From: Megalobrama amblycephala
Lineage: Eukaryota > Chordata > Actinopteri > Cypriniformes > Xenocyprididae
Assembly: GCF_018812025.1 (NCBI RefSeq)
Contig: NC_063050.1
Location: forward strand, 58,354,147 to 58,418,146
Direction: 5' to 3'
Length of the DNA stretch: 64,000 nt
Below are positions 1-11,689 of the stretch, in pieces. How positions within the stretch are numbered: the stretch's first letter is position 1; every line of letters starts with the position of its first letter. Under the pieces are notes generated by a model. That model was not told where the DNA came from, did no database searches, and saw nothing but the letters and a program-made list of their open reading frames with translations. The translations under genes were made by a program, and so were the position numbers.

Positions 1-71
1 AAAAGTGCAAAATCCTGGAGGGACTGTAATAGTGTCATGTCCCTGGGCCGATCTGTCAGTTGTTCCCCTGT

Positions 72-419
72 GTTGTGCGAGAGGGGAAATAAGAGCTATT
101 GCTTTAAGACTACTATTTACGGGTGTTGTAGTCCTTAGCGAAATGCTTCAAGGGTTAATGCAGTTCAGACTAAGCGTGCTCGTGTGATAAAAATATTCTC
201 TCGCTGTGCTGTGCAAAAGGAAGATTCTCCGTTGTTTTTCTGTTAGTTCATTCAAGTCGATCCACCCAGGAGTTATTGTGAACTGTAACCCTGACAACTT
301 CACCCTGCAAGAATAAGTAAAATTGCATATTGGTAAATTTTGTTTCACTCATCATTGCCCGAACGCGAACTAACGACCTGTTACACCCGGTGTGAAGGGC
401 CGAAGCGGAGAAAGTAACA
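72..419 (+). repeat. 5' LTR of element 1
   Basis: It starts tgttgtgcgaga, ends gtaaca, and matches 15359-15708 along its whole length with small differences. It is preceded by the target duplication cctg (68-71). The LTR of such elements carries promoter and polyadenylation signals; I do not see a convincing TATA box in it. Confidence 0.93.
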
Positions 420-420
420 C

Positions 421-440
421 TGGGGGCTCGGTCCGGGATT
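421..440 (+). other. Primer binding site, tRNA-Pro type
   Basis: One base after the 5' LTR the sequence tgggggctcggtccgggatt matches the proline-tRNA primer site used by many vertebrate retroelements, with one extra g in the middle. Element 2 at 60458-60475 has the same site without the extra base. Confidence 0.85.
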
Positions 441-516
441 TGTTCGTCGCAAGTTGTGAGTCATATGGACATTTTAAGCTACTAAACTGAATCAGACGTT
501 GTCAGAAGAAACGAAA

Positions 517-1938
517 ATGACGGAAGCTCGGGAAAGAGCGCGAATGGTGAGTAACGTTAAACACTCACATGTAAATACGAGCAGCCTGTGGAATCCGACG
601 ATATTAACGGAGAATGAAGGAAAACGGACATCTCTTTCATTTGCCGACTGGCTGAATGAGTTGGATGCTCAAGAATCAAAGACTTGTAGTAATAATAATC
701 CATTTAAACCCAGTTCTGCTCTGTGTGATGCCTCAGCTTCAGTAAACAAGTCTGCATATTTCTATGAGCCGCTCTTATCACAGCAAACAGTGAGAGAAAC
801 GAATCCATTTAGAAGTGCTGTGGAAAATGAGTTAATGCACGACAGTGGGATTGATACGCAGCATTATATACAGAGTACACCTGCAAATTTGAACTGCTCA
901 CACTTCACGTATGGAGGGCTAACAGCTAAAAAGATGTTTCAAGGTGCACCTGTAATGAATCGCCAGCCCTGCTGCTGTGATGCTCGTATAGCTCAGCATG
1001 ACAAGCGTGAGACTGAAGCTAAATCTCTGTATACAAATGATGATGATGAGCGTTGTTTTCCTGAGTTCACTAGATCTAGCCAGCATGGAAGGAAGTCACG
1101 GCAGACATTCCATGATCTATCGTCGGACAGTGGAGAGGAATGCGGTGTTCACAGAGAAAGGATCCCCACATTACAGCCAGGTCAGTTTGATGGTTCCACT
1201 TCATGGAGAGAGTTTCTAAGTCGCTTTGTGGATTGCGCTAGAGCTAATCACTGGTCTGAGAGAACAATGACTATGCAGATGAGGTTCTGTTTAGTGGGTG
1301 CATCGGGTGCAGTAATCCACAAGAACCCCAGGTCAGGCCGCTGGGATTATGCTCGTATAGTGGAGGAAGTAGAAGCTGCATATGGTCCATCATCTGAACA
1401 TGCTGCTGCCATTGGAATAGAGCTGAGGCAGAGGGTGCGTAAGGCAGGTGAGCTACTCCATGTGCTCAGAGATGACATTTATGAGAAAGTTTCCATTGTA
1501 TACGCAGATCGCCCTGAGAGGGAACAGGACTCAATCAGTGTGGAGGTGTTCACTAACACGATGGGAGATGCTGAGATTGTGCAACGGCTGCTGGAGGAGC
1601 GCCCACGTACCCTGGCTCGCGCCTACGAGGTACCTGCACACAGGTACGAGACCACACGTCAAACAGCCGCTAGTGTTACACAACTCATGCAGTCTGCTAC
1701 AAGAACGGAATGGAGAGCTAGAGCCGCTGCGCTGCGAGAATGCCCTGAACAAAGTGAAAGCGATGAAAACAGTTCAGTGTCGTTGACTCCTAAACATAGA
1801 CAGAAGCATTTAAAATCAGAGTTTAAACCAAGATCACTGCAATTTCACAAAAGGGGAAAAATTAGGTGGGAAGAGATTGTGCGTCACAACTGCCATGTTA
1901 TCGGCCACATGAGACGGAACTGTCCTTCTCCTAGGCTT
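517..1938 (+). pseudogene. gag: Gag of element 1, cut by LINE insertion
   Basis: The first ATG in the long frame is at 517; the frame is also open upstream to about 499. The N-terminal 200 residues are of low complexity. They are followed by a Gypsy-type capsid region beginning near the motif QFDGSTSWREF (about nt 1180) with the usual helical pattern. The frame ends in a degenerate zinc knuckle, HNCHVIGHMRRNC near nt 1880-1925, in which the first cysteine of CX2CX4HX4C is missing. The LINE begins after nt 1943, so residues after about 1938 in the computed frame are LINE sequence. Gag would form the particle and bind RNA. With the LINE ignored, the frame is in phase with the protease frame at 7202. 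Confidence 0.85.
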
Positions 1939-2263
1939 AACCTTTTCTTTTCGTTCTTCTCTTTAACGTTTAAGGACTTTTCCTTGCTCGATCATTTGCT
2001 CTCGATTGCTCCTGTCTGCCTCGCTGCCTCTGCCTCGCTGCTGGTGTTTGCGTCTCCATATAGCTTTGTTTTCTCTTACTTTTATTGAATCTCTTATTTT
2101 TATTCATTGTTGCTTTTATTATTATTATTGCCTACCACATTAATCTGACGTCGCTAGCCTGTAATCTTTGAATCTAAATCGCTGTTACAACGCGTTTGCA
2201 TCTCGCTTGTTAACTTGTTATCAGTCTTGCGCGCTCCTTTTCAATGCGTTCATCGAACAGCTG

Positions 2264-2309
2264 TGGTAACTCGGATCAGTCTACAGTGGTAACTCGGATC
2301 AGTCTACAA
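2264..2309 (+). repeat. Tandem 23-bp repeat in LINE 5' UTR
   Basis: The unit gtggtaactcggatcagtct(aca) occurs twice in a row directly before ORF1. Repeated 5' UTR modules are common in LINEs and may carry promoter function; that role is inference. Confidence 0.75.
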
Positions 2310-2321
2310 ACACGGTGAGTC

Positions 2322-3188
2322 ATGTCATCCTTTCCCACTGTTATCTCCTGTTCAGTTTGTCACATGTTCAGTGTAGCTCTCTCTGTCAGCGACGAGGGAT
2401 TTACATGTCATAAATGTAGGGAAATAGTCAGGCTGACAGAGAGAATCTCAGAATTAGAGACACGCATCCAAACTTTAATCGAGGATAGTAAGAATGCAGG
2501 GGGTTCAGATACTGTTTTGGATGCGACTAGCTTAGTGAACTCTGTACATTGTTCGGTCCCGGCTGTAGAGTCCGCGCAGCAGGGCACTTGGGTAACGGTG
2601 AGGCGGCCTAGCCGCGGAAAACATCACTCTTCCGTTCCATTAAGAACATCAAACAGGTTCTCCCCACTCAGTGACGCACCCACTGAGAATCCTGTTGAAA
2701 GTGCCCTAGTTATTGGCGATTCTATTACACGGAACGTGAAAATAGAGACACCAGCCACCAAGGTCACATGTTTGCCGGGAGCCAGAGCACCTGACATCAA
2801 AGCAAATTTAAAAGTGCTGGCTAATGCTAATCGTAAATACTCTAAAATTATTATTCACGTCGGCACAAATGATGTTCGACTTCGCCAATCGGAGATCACT
2901 AAAATTAACATTAAAGAGGTGTGTGAACTCGCAAGTACAATGTCAGGAGAAGTAATTTGTTCTGGCCCTCTTCCTGTTCGTAGGAGTGATGAGATAGTTA
3001 GCAGATTATCATCACTCAATGGCTGGCTGTCTAAGTGGTGTCCGCAGAATAATATAGGTTTCATAGACAATTGGAAAAGCTTTTGGGGCAGACCTGACCT
3101 GTTGAAAAGAGATGGTATTCATCCGTCCCGGGATGCTGCTGCTCTTCTCTCTAGTAATATGGCACATAGTCTCAGAACTAAAACATGA
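2322..3188 (+). CDS. LINE ORF1: zinc-finger, coiled-coil and SGNH esterase-like protein
   Basis: An uninterrupted 288-residue frame from ATG 2322. The N-terminus has two CxxC pairs (CSVC near residue 9 and CHKC near residue 35), a PHD/zinc-ribbon-like arrangement, followed by a short coiled coil rich in L, E and R (residues about 42-62). The C-terminal half has the SGNH hydrolase blocks: GDSIT (catalytic Ser), GTNDVR (block III Asn) and DGIHPS (catalytic Asp and His). ORF1 proteins with an esterase domain are known from fish L2/CR1 LINEs, where they bind RNA or membranes. All catalytic residues are present, so this ORF looks intact although ORF2 is broken. Confidence 0.88.
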   Translation: MSSFPTVISCSVCHMFSVALSVSDEGFTCHKCREIVRLTERISELETRIQTLIEDSKNAGGSDTVLDATSLVNSVHCSVPAVESAQQGTWVTVRRPSRGKHHSSVPLRTSNRFSPLSDAPTENPVESALVIGDSITRNVKIETPATKVTCLPGARAPDIKANLKVLANANRKYSKIIIHVGTNDVRLRQSEITKINIKEVCELASTMSGEVICSGPLPVRRSDEIVSRLSSLNGWLSKWCPQNNIGFIDNWKSFWGRPDLLKRDGIHPSRDAAALLSSNMAHSLRTKT

Positions 3189-3320
3189 CAAACTGGGGCC
3201 CAGGACAGGAAGCAGACAGACTGGCTAAACCGACCGTCTGCTAGCTGCCTCACTTTACAGAAGTCAGATAATTCCCAACACATAGAAACTCTTGCACCTA
3301 GATATTATCACATAGAGACT

Positions 3321-6259
3321 GTGTCTGTACCCCGAATTAGTAAAAACAAAAAACTTCCAAACCCATTTAATGGTAAAAATTTAATTGATGTTCAACAAAT
3401 AAAAAATAGAGATAATAATGATAAACAAATGATAAAGCTTGGGTTGTTAAATACTAGATCACTTTCTTCAAAAGCACTTATTGTAAACGATATTATCACA
3501 GACAATAATTTAGATGTGCTGTGTTTGACAGAAACCTGGCTAAAACCAGACGATTACACTACTTTAAATGAGTCTAGTCCTCAAGGTTATGATTATCGAC
3601 ACAATCCTCGACAGAAAGGAAAAGGGGGAGGTGTTGCTGTAATTTATAGTAATATTTACAGTATCAGCCAGAAGTCTTTCAAATATAATTCCTTCGAAGT
3701 GATGGTGCTTTATGTAACATTATGTAAGTTGACATTTGTGTTGGCTACTGTATACAGGCCACCAGGGCACAATACAGACTTTATCAAAGAGATTGCCAAT
3801 TTTCTATCAGAATTAGTACTAGCTGCAGATAAAGTCCTTGTTGTTGGTGATTTTAATATCCATGTAGATAATAAAAAAGACTCACTAGGATTGGCATTTA
3901 CAGACATTCTAAACTCTATTGGTGTTAGACAACACGTGTCGGGACCCCCTCACTGTCGTAATCATACTTTAGATCTAATATTGTCACATGGAATCGATAT
4001 TGATGCCGTTGAAATTCTGCAGCAGAGTGACGACATCTCAGATCATTATCTAGTCTTGTGTATACTACATTTAGTCAAAGAGGCTAAACTGCCTCCCTGC
4101 CATAAATATGGTAGAACCATCACTTCTACCACTAAAGATTGCTTTATAAATAATCTTCCTGATCAGTTTCATCGCCTTAGCATACCAGACAGCTTAGAAG
4201 ACCTCGATATTGCAACAGAAACTATTGCCTCTGTCTTTTCCAGCACATTAGACTCAGTTGCTCCTTTGTGTTTAAAAAAGTTTAAGGAAATTAATCCAAC
4301 ACCATGGTACAATGAGCACACTCGGGCCCTAAAAACAGCAGTTAGAAAAATGGAGCGCAGCTGGAAGAAAACAAAACTAGAAGTATTTCGCATTTCGTGG
4401 AGAGAGAAAATGACTGAGTACAGAAAGGCCTTAAAAACTGCTAGATCTGCCTATTTTTCAAAACTTTTAGAAGAAAATAAACACAACCCTAGGTATTTAT
4501 TTGATACAGTGGCTAAATTAACAAGAAATAAAGCTTCAACTTCTGATGTTTCCAAAGAGCACAGCAGTAATGACTTTATGAACTTCTTTACTTGCAAGAT
4601 TGATAATATTAGAGAAAAAATAACCATGCAACCGTCTACTACAGTATCGTGTCAGACATTGCATTGTAGTGTCCCTAAAGAAAAATTCAATTCATTTACT
4701 GCTTTAGGAGAGGAAGAATTGTCTAAACTTGTTAAATCATCAAAATCATCCACATGTATGTTAGACCCTATACCGACTAAGCTATTGAAAGAGATGCTTC
4801 CAGAGGTTATAGATCCTCTTCTTAATATTGTTAATTCATCTTTATCACTAGGATACGTACCAAAAACCTTTAAGCTGGCTGTTATTAAACCTCTTATTAA
4901 AAAACCACAACTTGATACTAGAGAATTAGTCAATTACAGGCCGATCTCAAATCTCAATTTTCTGTCAAAAATACTAGAAAAGGCCGTTTCATCACAACTA
5001 CGTTCCTTTTTAGAAATAAATAGTATCTGTGAAGATTTCCAGTCAGGATTTTAGACCGTACCATAGTACTGAGACTGCTCTCATTAGAGTTACTAATGAT
5101 TTGCTCTTATCATCAGATCGTGGTTGTATCTCTCTATTAGTGTTAGTGGATCTTAGTGCTGCATTTGACACTATCGATCACAATATTCTTCTAAACAGAC
5201 TCGAAAATTATGTTGGCATTAGTGGAATTGCATTGGCATGGTTCAAATCATGCTTATCTGACCGTTATCAGTTTGTAGTAGTAAACGATGAGATGTCATA
5301 TCAATCACAAGTAAAATATGGAGTACCACAAGGCTCAGTACTAGGACCGTTGCTTTTTACTCTGTACATGCTACCCTTGGGAGATATCATTAGGAAGCAT
5401 GGCGTTAGTTTTCATTGTTACGCTGATGATACTCAGCTCTATATTTCTTCGCGCCCTGACGAAAATCACCAATTCGCTAAATTAACAGAATGTATAGCTG
5501 ATATAAAAAACTGGATGACCAGTAATTTCCTACTACTAAATTCAGGAAAAACAGAGATTCTAATTTTTGGACCGAAAACATCTTCACGCAATAATCTAGA
5601 ATACTGTCTAACACTTGATGGCTGCTCTGTTAAGTCTTCGTCGTCAGTTAGGAACCTGGGTGTGCTCTTTGATACCAATCTTTCATTTGAAGGCCATGTT
5701 ACTAGCATCTGTAAAACTGCATTCTACCATTTGAAAAATATATCTAAACTACGACATATGCTTTCAATGAAAAATGCAGAACAGTTAGTTCATGCATTTA
5801 TGACCTCAAGGCTAGACTACTGTAACGCTCTACTGGGTGGTTGTTCTGCTCGCTTGATAAATAAACTACAGCTCGTACAAAATGCAGCAGCTAGAGTTCT
5901 TGAGAACTAGGAAGTATGACCATATTAGCCCAGTTCTGTCATCACTGCATTGGCTTCCTGTTAAACATCGTATAGATTTTAAAATCTTGCTAATTACTTA
6001 CAAAGCACTAAATGGTTTAGCTCCCCAGTACCTAAGCGAGCTCTTAATACATTATAGTCCTTCACGTTTATTGCGATCTCAGAATACAGGCCAGCTGATA
6101 ATACCTAGAATATCAAAATCAACTGCAGGCGGTAGATCCTTCTCCTATTTGGCACCTAAACTCTGGAACAATCTTCCTAGCATTGTTCGGGAAGCAGACA
6201 CACTCTGTCAGTTTAAATCTAGACCAAAAACGCATCTCTTTAACCTGGCATACACATAA
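3321..6259 (+). pseudogene. LINE ORF2: AP-endonuclease and reverse transcriptase, two frameshifts
   Basis: Three consecutive frames form one ORF2. The first (3321-5054) holds the apurinic endonuclease motifs ETWL, YRPP, GDFNIH and SDH, and the start of reverse transcriptase (NYRPIS). The second (5029-5910) holds AAFDTIDH, PQGSVLGPLLF and the catalytic YADD. The third (5882-6259) is the C-terminal region with LHWLPV. A frame change near 5045-5055 and another near 5900-5910 each shift the frame by one. The computed start at 3321 is GTG; an ATG at 3429 lies just before the endonuclease. The product would nick the target and reverse-transcribe LINE RNA, but this copy cannot make it whole. Confidence 0.9.
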
Positions 6260-6261
6260 CA

Positions 6262-7201
6262 CATTATCAATTTATATTTTCAAATCCGTTAAAGGATTAT
6301 TAGGCTGCATAAATTAGGTCAGCTGGAACTGGGAACACTTCCTATAACACCAGATATACTCGTTACATCAGAAAAAGAATGGCATCTACGCTAATATTAG
6401 TCTTTCTGTTTATTCGGAGGTTTACCGTAGTCAACCGGATCTGGGCCGTATCCAGCTGAGACCAAGGACCGGTGCCATGACACGACCACAACGCAGCCCT
6501 GAAGTATCAGCAGAGATCGAGTCAACTAGATCATCCATTGTGAAGACATCATCAACACGACAGCCAGTGCCACAGTTCCTCAACAGACCGTCCATACCGG
6601 CGTGATGAATACGATCCTCAACTGGACACGACCACAACGCAGCCCTGAAGTATCAGCAGAGATCGAGTCAACTGGATCATCCACTGTGAAGGCCTCATCG
6701 ACACGACAGCCAGTGCCACAGTTCCTCAACAAACCGTCCATACCGGCGTGATGAATACAATCCTCAACTGGATTGAACTGGAATAAATACTTTGAATGTT
6801 CCGATCCTATCAGACTTATGATAGCAACCTGATTGTAACAAAGCACTGTTCGCCAGAGGAGAACTGGCCCCCCGACTGAGCCTGGTTTCTCCCAAGGTTT
6901 TTTTTTTCTCCATTTTAACACCTATTTGCCACTTGTTTGCCACCTGATGTCACCTGATGGAGTTTGGGTTCCTTGCCGCTGTCGCCTTTGGCTTGCTTAG
7001 TTGTGGACACTTGACATTTGATATTCAATAGTAATGACATTTATTCAACAGTGCTTCTGATCTGCCTGCATTGACACTATTATTTAAGAGCTGCTGTGCA
7101 GCCAAATTATGTACCAGTTATCAATGTAAAGCTGCTTTGACACAATCTGCATTGTAAAAAGCGCTATATAAATAAAGGTGACTTGACTTGACTTGACTTG
7201 A
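6262..7201 (+). repeat. LINE 3' UTR with 146-bp duplication and tgact tail
   Basis: A block starting acacgaccacaacgcagccc at 6480 is repeated immediately at 6626 (period 146 bp), making a tandem pair over 6480-6771. The region ends with the L2-like terminal stem sequence and repeated tgact units at about 7180-7201. The short frames here are shadows. Confidence 0.8.
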
Positions 7202-7828
7202 CTTAACCTACCATGTGTAGCTCCAGTGCCACCCCAGGTTACAGAAATCCAACCTGCCTCTACAGTTCTCAGAGTCAAGGGGAGTGGTCCTGAGATGTGT
7301 ATACACACACTGCTGTATGACATGGAGGTATGTGCTCTTCTAGACAGTGGGGCCAGGAGGAGTGTATTACCCAGACACTGCTACAAGACCATTAAAGCAG
7401 ATGTAAGACCCCCACTCAAGCTCTCTACTGTGCATGCTCTGCAGGGAATAAGCCCTATAAATGTCGAAGTCCTTGGGGAAGTCGACGTCCCGATTCAAGT
7501 TGGAACCCATACTGTCAGTGTAAATTTCATTGTGGCAGATGTAGCTGAGGGCACAGAAGCCATCTTGGGCCATCCATTCTTGGAGCAACCATGAGCACGT
7601 CTTGACTTTGGCAGCAAGAAAATTGTATTGTTTGGTGAGCAGATACCATACTTCGACCCAAGAAACAAACCACGAGCACATGTAGTTCGGATATCACGCA
7701 CAGCTATCCTTGAGGCAGGGCGTGAATATATTGTGCCAGGCAATGCACATTTCCGGGAGCAGGTGCAGGGCAATGTGCTGTTGAGTCCAACTAAAGGTTT
7801 CATGGAGAAGCACCGGGTGATGGTGGCA
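7202..7828 (+). pseudogene. Protease region of element 1 with in-frame TGA stops
   Basis: The frame resumes at the LINE's right edge. An aspartic protease motif LLDSGARRSVL lies near nt 7337-7370, followed by the usual flap region and the ILGHPFLEQ segment. TGA stops at 7592-7594 and 7829-7831 interrupt what is otherwise one continuous frame into reverse transcriptase. Both stops stand where an arginine CGA would fit. Retropepsin would cut the Gag-Pol polyprotein. Confidence 0.85.
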
Positions 7829-7831
7829 TGA

Positions 7832-9550
7832 ATTGTAGTTGATGCCCATTCAAGTAATCAAATTCCCATCAGATTGTATAACCCAGGCACCATCGCTGTG
7901 AAGGTGAAAAGGGGAGTCATTACTGGAATTCTCCAGCCCGCTGATGTAGTTCGAGCCACAAACCCTGAAATACTCCCTTCAGATCCACTTCCTGCTGTTG
8001 TTCCAAGTCATCTGGAGTCCTTGTATGCAGAAAGTACGATGGAACTGGAAGAGACAGAGCGGCGCAAACTGGCAGAGTTGCTTAATGCCTACAGTGATGT
8101 CTTCTCTACAGGCCCCACAGATCTTGGTCGCACTAACTTGGTGCAGCATGACATTCAAACCCGGCCTGGTCCACCTGTAAAACAACCACCGTGTAGAATG
8201 GCCTCTGGAAATCAGCAAAGTGCAGATGAACAAATTCAGCAAAATCTAAACGCTGGTTTAGCCTCCCTGAGCAATAGCAGCTGGGCTTCACCCATCGTAA
8301 TGGTGCAAAAGAAAGACCAGACATACCGATTGTGCGTGGATTACAGGGTTCTGAATGAGCGCACTATCAAGGATGCTTATCCACTTCCACGAATTCAGGA
8401 CACCCTCGATACCCTGTCAACGGCAAAATGGTTCAGCACATTAGACCTAGCCTCAGGTTACTGGCAAGTGGAATTGACTCCAGGGGCAAGACAGGCTGCC
8501 GCATTCTGCAGCAGGAAGGGATTATTTGAGTGGAATGTGATGCCCTTTGGCCTATGTAACGTGCCGGCAATGTTCCAGCATTTAATGGACCGAGTCTTAG
8601 CTGGAATGCAGTGGGAGATCTGTCTGGTCTACTTAGACGACATTATTGTGCTGGGAAAAGATGTGAAGGAAATGCTTCAACGACTAGCACAAGTGTTCGA
8701 GAGGCTGCGTCAAGCCAACCTAAAACTAAAACCAACCAAGTGTTGTCTCTTCCGCTGCCAGGTGGCCTACCTAGGACACATAGTCTCAGAGCGGGGTATT
8801 ACCACCGACCCCCAAAAAGTGCAGAAAATTCAGCAGTGGCCACAGCCCAGAAATGTTAATGAGGTCCGACAATTTGTAGGTCTCGCATCCTACTATCGGC
8901 GATTTGTCAAAGACTTCGCCACAGTTGCCAAACCTCTTCACGACCTTCTCAGGAAACATGCTCGATTGCACTGGACTCCAGAGTGTCAGCTGGCCTTTGA
9001 TAAGCTGAAGGAGCTACTCACTACTGCCCCTATTCTGGGTTACCCTATGGACAGTGGTGATCTCATTCTTGACACCGATGCCAGCAACTTTGGAATCGGG
9101 GTTGTGTTGTCCCAACTCCAACAGGGTGGGGAACATGTACTGGCATATGGTAGTCGGAGTTTGACTCCAACCGAACAGAATTATTGCACCACTCGGAGGG
9201 AGCTGCTGGCAGTGGTGGAGTCCACAGCACGGTTCCATCAATACCTGCTGGGCAAACATTTTACGGTGCGCACAGACCATAGCAGCCTACAGTGGCTAAT
9301 AAGAATGAAGGAACCAGAAGGACAGTTAGCCCGGTGGCTTGAGAAGCTGGGGGAGTATGATTTCAGGGCTGTGCATCGTCCTGGGCACTGTCACGGAAAT
9401 GAGGATGTGCTGTCCCATAGGCCATGCCGTTCAACTTGCCCCTGCAACCTTGAAGAATCCTCCTTAAGTGGTCCCCAGATCCAACACAGGGCCATCCAGT
9501 GTGACCTCTTCAATGAACCTGAAAATAATGTAGTGAACAGCACATTCTAG
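7832..9550 (+). CDS. pol: Reverse transcriptase and RNase H of element 1 (partial pol)
   Basis: A long open frame after the TGA at 7829. Reverse transcriptase motifs in order: RLCVDYRVLN, STLDLASGYWQ, MPFGLCNVPAMFQ and the catalytic YLDD near nt 8630. The thumb/connection is followed by RNase H with DTDASNFG, the RRELLAVVE glutamate and RTDHSSLQWL. The frame ends just inside the next insertion, at about 9550. This is Ty3/Gypsy order and motif style. It would copy the element's RNA into DNA. No catalytic residue is visibly lost in this segment, but it is cut off from gag and integrase. Confidence 0.9.
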   Translation: MVVDAHSSNQIPIRLYNPGTIAVKVKRGVITGILQPADVVRATNPEILPSDPLPAVVPSHLESLYAESTMELEETERRKLAELLNAYSDVFSTGPTDLGRTNLVQHDIQTRPGPPVKQPPCRMASGNQQSADEQIQQNLNAGLASLSNSSWASPIVMVQKKDQTYRLCVDYRVLNERTIKDAYPLPRIQDTLDTLSTAKWFSTLDLASGYWQVELTPGARQAAAFCSRKGLFEWNVMPFGLCNVPAMFQHLMDRVLAGMQWEICLVYLDDIIVLGKDVKEMLQRLAQVFERLRQANLKLKPTKCCLFRCQVAYLGHIVSERGITTDPQKVQKIQQWPQPRNVNEVRQFVGLASYYRRFVKDFATVAKPLHDLLRKHARLHWTPECQLAFDKLKELLTTAPILGYPMDSGDLILDTDASNFGIGVVLSQLQQGGEHVLAYGSRSLTPTEQNYCTTRRELLAVVESTARFHQYLLGKHFTVRTDHSSLQWLIRMKEPEGQLARWLEKLGEYDFRAVHRPGHCHGNEDVLSHRPCRSTCPCNLEESSLSGPQIQHRAIQCDLFNEPENNVVNSTF

Positions 9551-10473
9551 GGCCCAGTTTATGGCCGGGCCCCTCTCTGTCCGTAACAGCGGACAAAGGT
9601 TTGCTACATTTTGATTGGATCTTGGTGGACTAACACAAACAAACTGTCCAACGCCATCAGATAAAGATGTAAGGACAACATCCAGACCTCTCATGGAGGA
9701 CAAGAAGAAGATCTCTTGTACCAAGCCTGGGAAGGACAGGACTTCTCATTGGTCCACAGGCAGTTTCTGCCCTTCACCCATTGTTTTATGGTGCTGAATT
9801 ATCTACACCTTCTACCTTATTTTAATTATTCTCAGGTTAGGTAAAGAAAGTCGAATCTGCCCTAATTCATAAGTAATTGAAATCTCATACTCACAAAATA
9901 GGTCTGCAGCAGACTTCTCCGTGGTCTGTTCAGCTCAGTTTAGAAATCAGAGACTTATTGCTGACGAGCTTCTTAGTTATAAGTAATATAGTTTTATTGA
10001 TTACAGGTTAAGTAGTTTACATACAAGACACTAATATAGTAATAAGGTAAAATAAAATAAAATAAAATTACAGTTAACACTTAGGTTACAAGCGTTTGTC
10101 TGCAGGAGGTGCTAACAGCAAGTTATCTAACACCGGAGATGCCGTTCATCAAGAAGCAGCGTCTGACCTGTTGCTTTTCTCTTAACCTTTTATAGACAAC
10201 ACAAACCACTGATGTAACGACACATAAAAGTCCCCTCATAAATCATCAGTCTTTTACAGTCAATTGGTCGAGTCCAAAATCAGGGGCTGTCATAAGCTCT
10301 GGAAAACACCTCAAAATTTGTCTATAAATAGCCCACTGTTCTTTGGTCCTTCTTCTTTGGGCCCTTTTGCACTGCTGTCGCCGCTTCCTCGTCTGCAACA
10401 CATCACTTCAAGGTAATACCTGTTTTTCTATCTAATACATGTTTTCTTCTCTCTAATCTACTAACATATTACT

Positions 10474-10695
10474 AACAAATGCATTATAATAGCAGTTGTT
10501 GTTTTTTCTTAATACATGATTAATACACAGTTTAATAAAGGCATTACAATACCAGTTGTCTGCCGTTTTTCTTAAGTAACTAGTATATACTTCAATAAAG
10601 CTGTTACAAAACCTGTTGTCTGTCATTTTTTTACTAAGTAATTAGTATATGCTTTAATAAAGGCACTACAATACCACTTGTATGTCATTTTTTTA
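10474..10695 (+). repeat. Degenerate tandem repeat with AATAAA in each unit
   Basis: Units resembling aataaaggcattacaatacc followed by a gttgtctg stretch and a T-run occur near 10474, 10541, 10594 and 10656, with a period of about 55-68 bp. No coding potential. Confidence 0.7.
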
Positions 10696-10730
10696 ACACA
10701 AACTTCTGTGGTTGGAATTTCTTTTTACTT

Positions 10731-11020
10731 TCCAATTCATAAACTGTTTGTTTTTATACAAAAGTTATCTCTTACAATCTTTTTTTTTACACATCAATTT
10801 CCAATTCATAAACTGTTTGTTTTTATACAAAAGTTATCTCTTACAAACTTTTCTTTAACACATCAATTTCCAATTCATAAACTGTTTGTTTTTATACAAA
10901 AGTTATCTCTTACAATCTTTCCTTTTACACATCAATTTCCAATTCATAAACTGTTTGTTTTTATACAAAAGTTATCTCTTACAAACTTTCCTTTTACGCA
11001 TCAATTTCCAATTATTGCTA
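10731..11020 (+). repeat. 69-bp minisatellite
   Basis: The unit beginning tccaattcataaactgtttg starts at 10731, 10800, 10869, 10938 and 11007, exactly 69 bp apart, with four full copies and a partial fifth. Because 69 is a multiple of three, an open frame of 23-residue repeats (10678-11058) runs through it. I regard that frame as a by-product. Confidence 0.9.
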
Positions 11021-11689
11021 TTCCTGCCAATATCTCAATAAACATTTTCTTTAATTAATTTATGTTGTTGTGTCCTTCTTTTTATTAATTTACTATTCTT
11101 ATAGGTAATGTGTATTTCCAATATCAAAGTTGCATCATTCTAATGAGACAGGGCGTGGCTATCAACAACACCATCTAGAGACTACTTTTCTAAGGATGGC
11201 CAGAGACTGCCATAAAAATTCCTTGGGACCTTAGCAGCAATGGGTGAAACAAAGAGAGATCACAAAGATCCATCCAAATCCATTCAAAACTATGTTTGAA
11301 AACCTTAGAACTGATGCAAACTACACATCCATTTCACACTTATTCACAGAAATAAGTATTCTCAGTGACAGCCATTTGTAGTGCAACATCTGATACAAAT
11401 ACAGCGGTTAATGTACAATTGAATGACAGTTCGATCTTTTTCCATCATGTTTAGTCTCTATTTGTTTAGAATATTGCCAAAGGTATTCTGGTGGTGGTTT
11501 GGAAAGTGAGAAATGCATTGGTAAACTTTAAAGACACTGTAAAGACTTCCAACTTTGTGCTTTATGCAAATGAGTTCCACAGGGGAGAGAAGGGTGGGCC
11601 ACACTGTGTGTGTCCCCTCTGATGCCAGTAGCCAATCACAGCACTCGAATGGATAAGCGCCAAATTGCAATCTCCTCCTCATCGGAAAG

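Larger units (their letters stand above)
1944..7201 (+). mobile_element. L2/CR1-type LINE inserted in the gag of element 1
   Basis: A near full-length non-LTR retrotransposon with 5' UTR, ORF1 with esterase motifs (2322-3188), ORF2 with endonuclease and reverse transcriptase (3321-6259, two frameshifts), and a 3' UTR. The 3' end gcgctatataaataaa followed by repeated tgact units is typical of L2-clade LINEs with a short tandem tail instead of poly(A). The 8-bp duplication cttaacct at 1936-1943 and 7202-7209 marks the insertion, although its first bases could also belong to the tail. It inserted in the sense direction of the host element. Confidence 0.92.

Noticed and set aside
10678..11058. 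126-residue frame of 23-residue repeats
   Set aside because: The 69-bp minisatellite unit is a multiple of three, so any stop-free frame stays open. Composition is that of AT-rich DNA, with no splice context.
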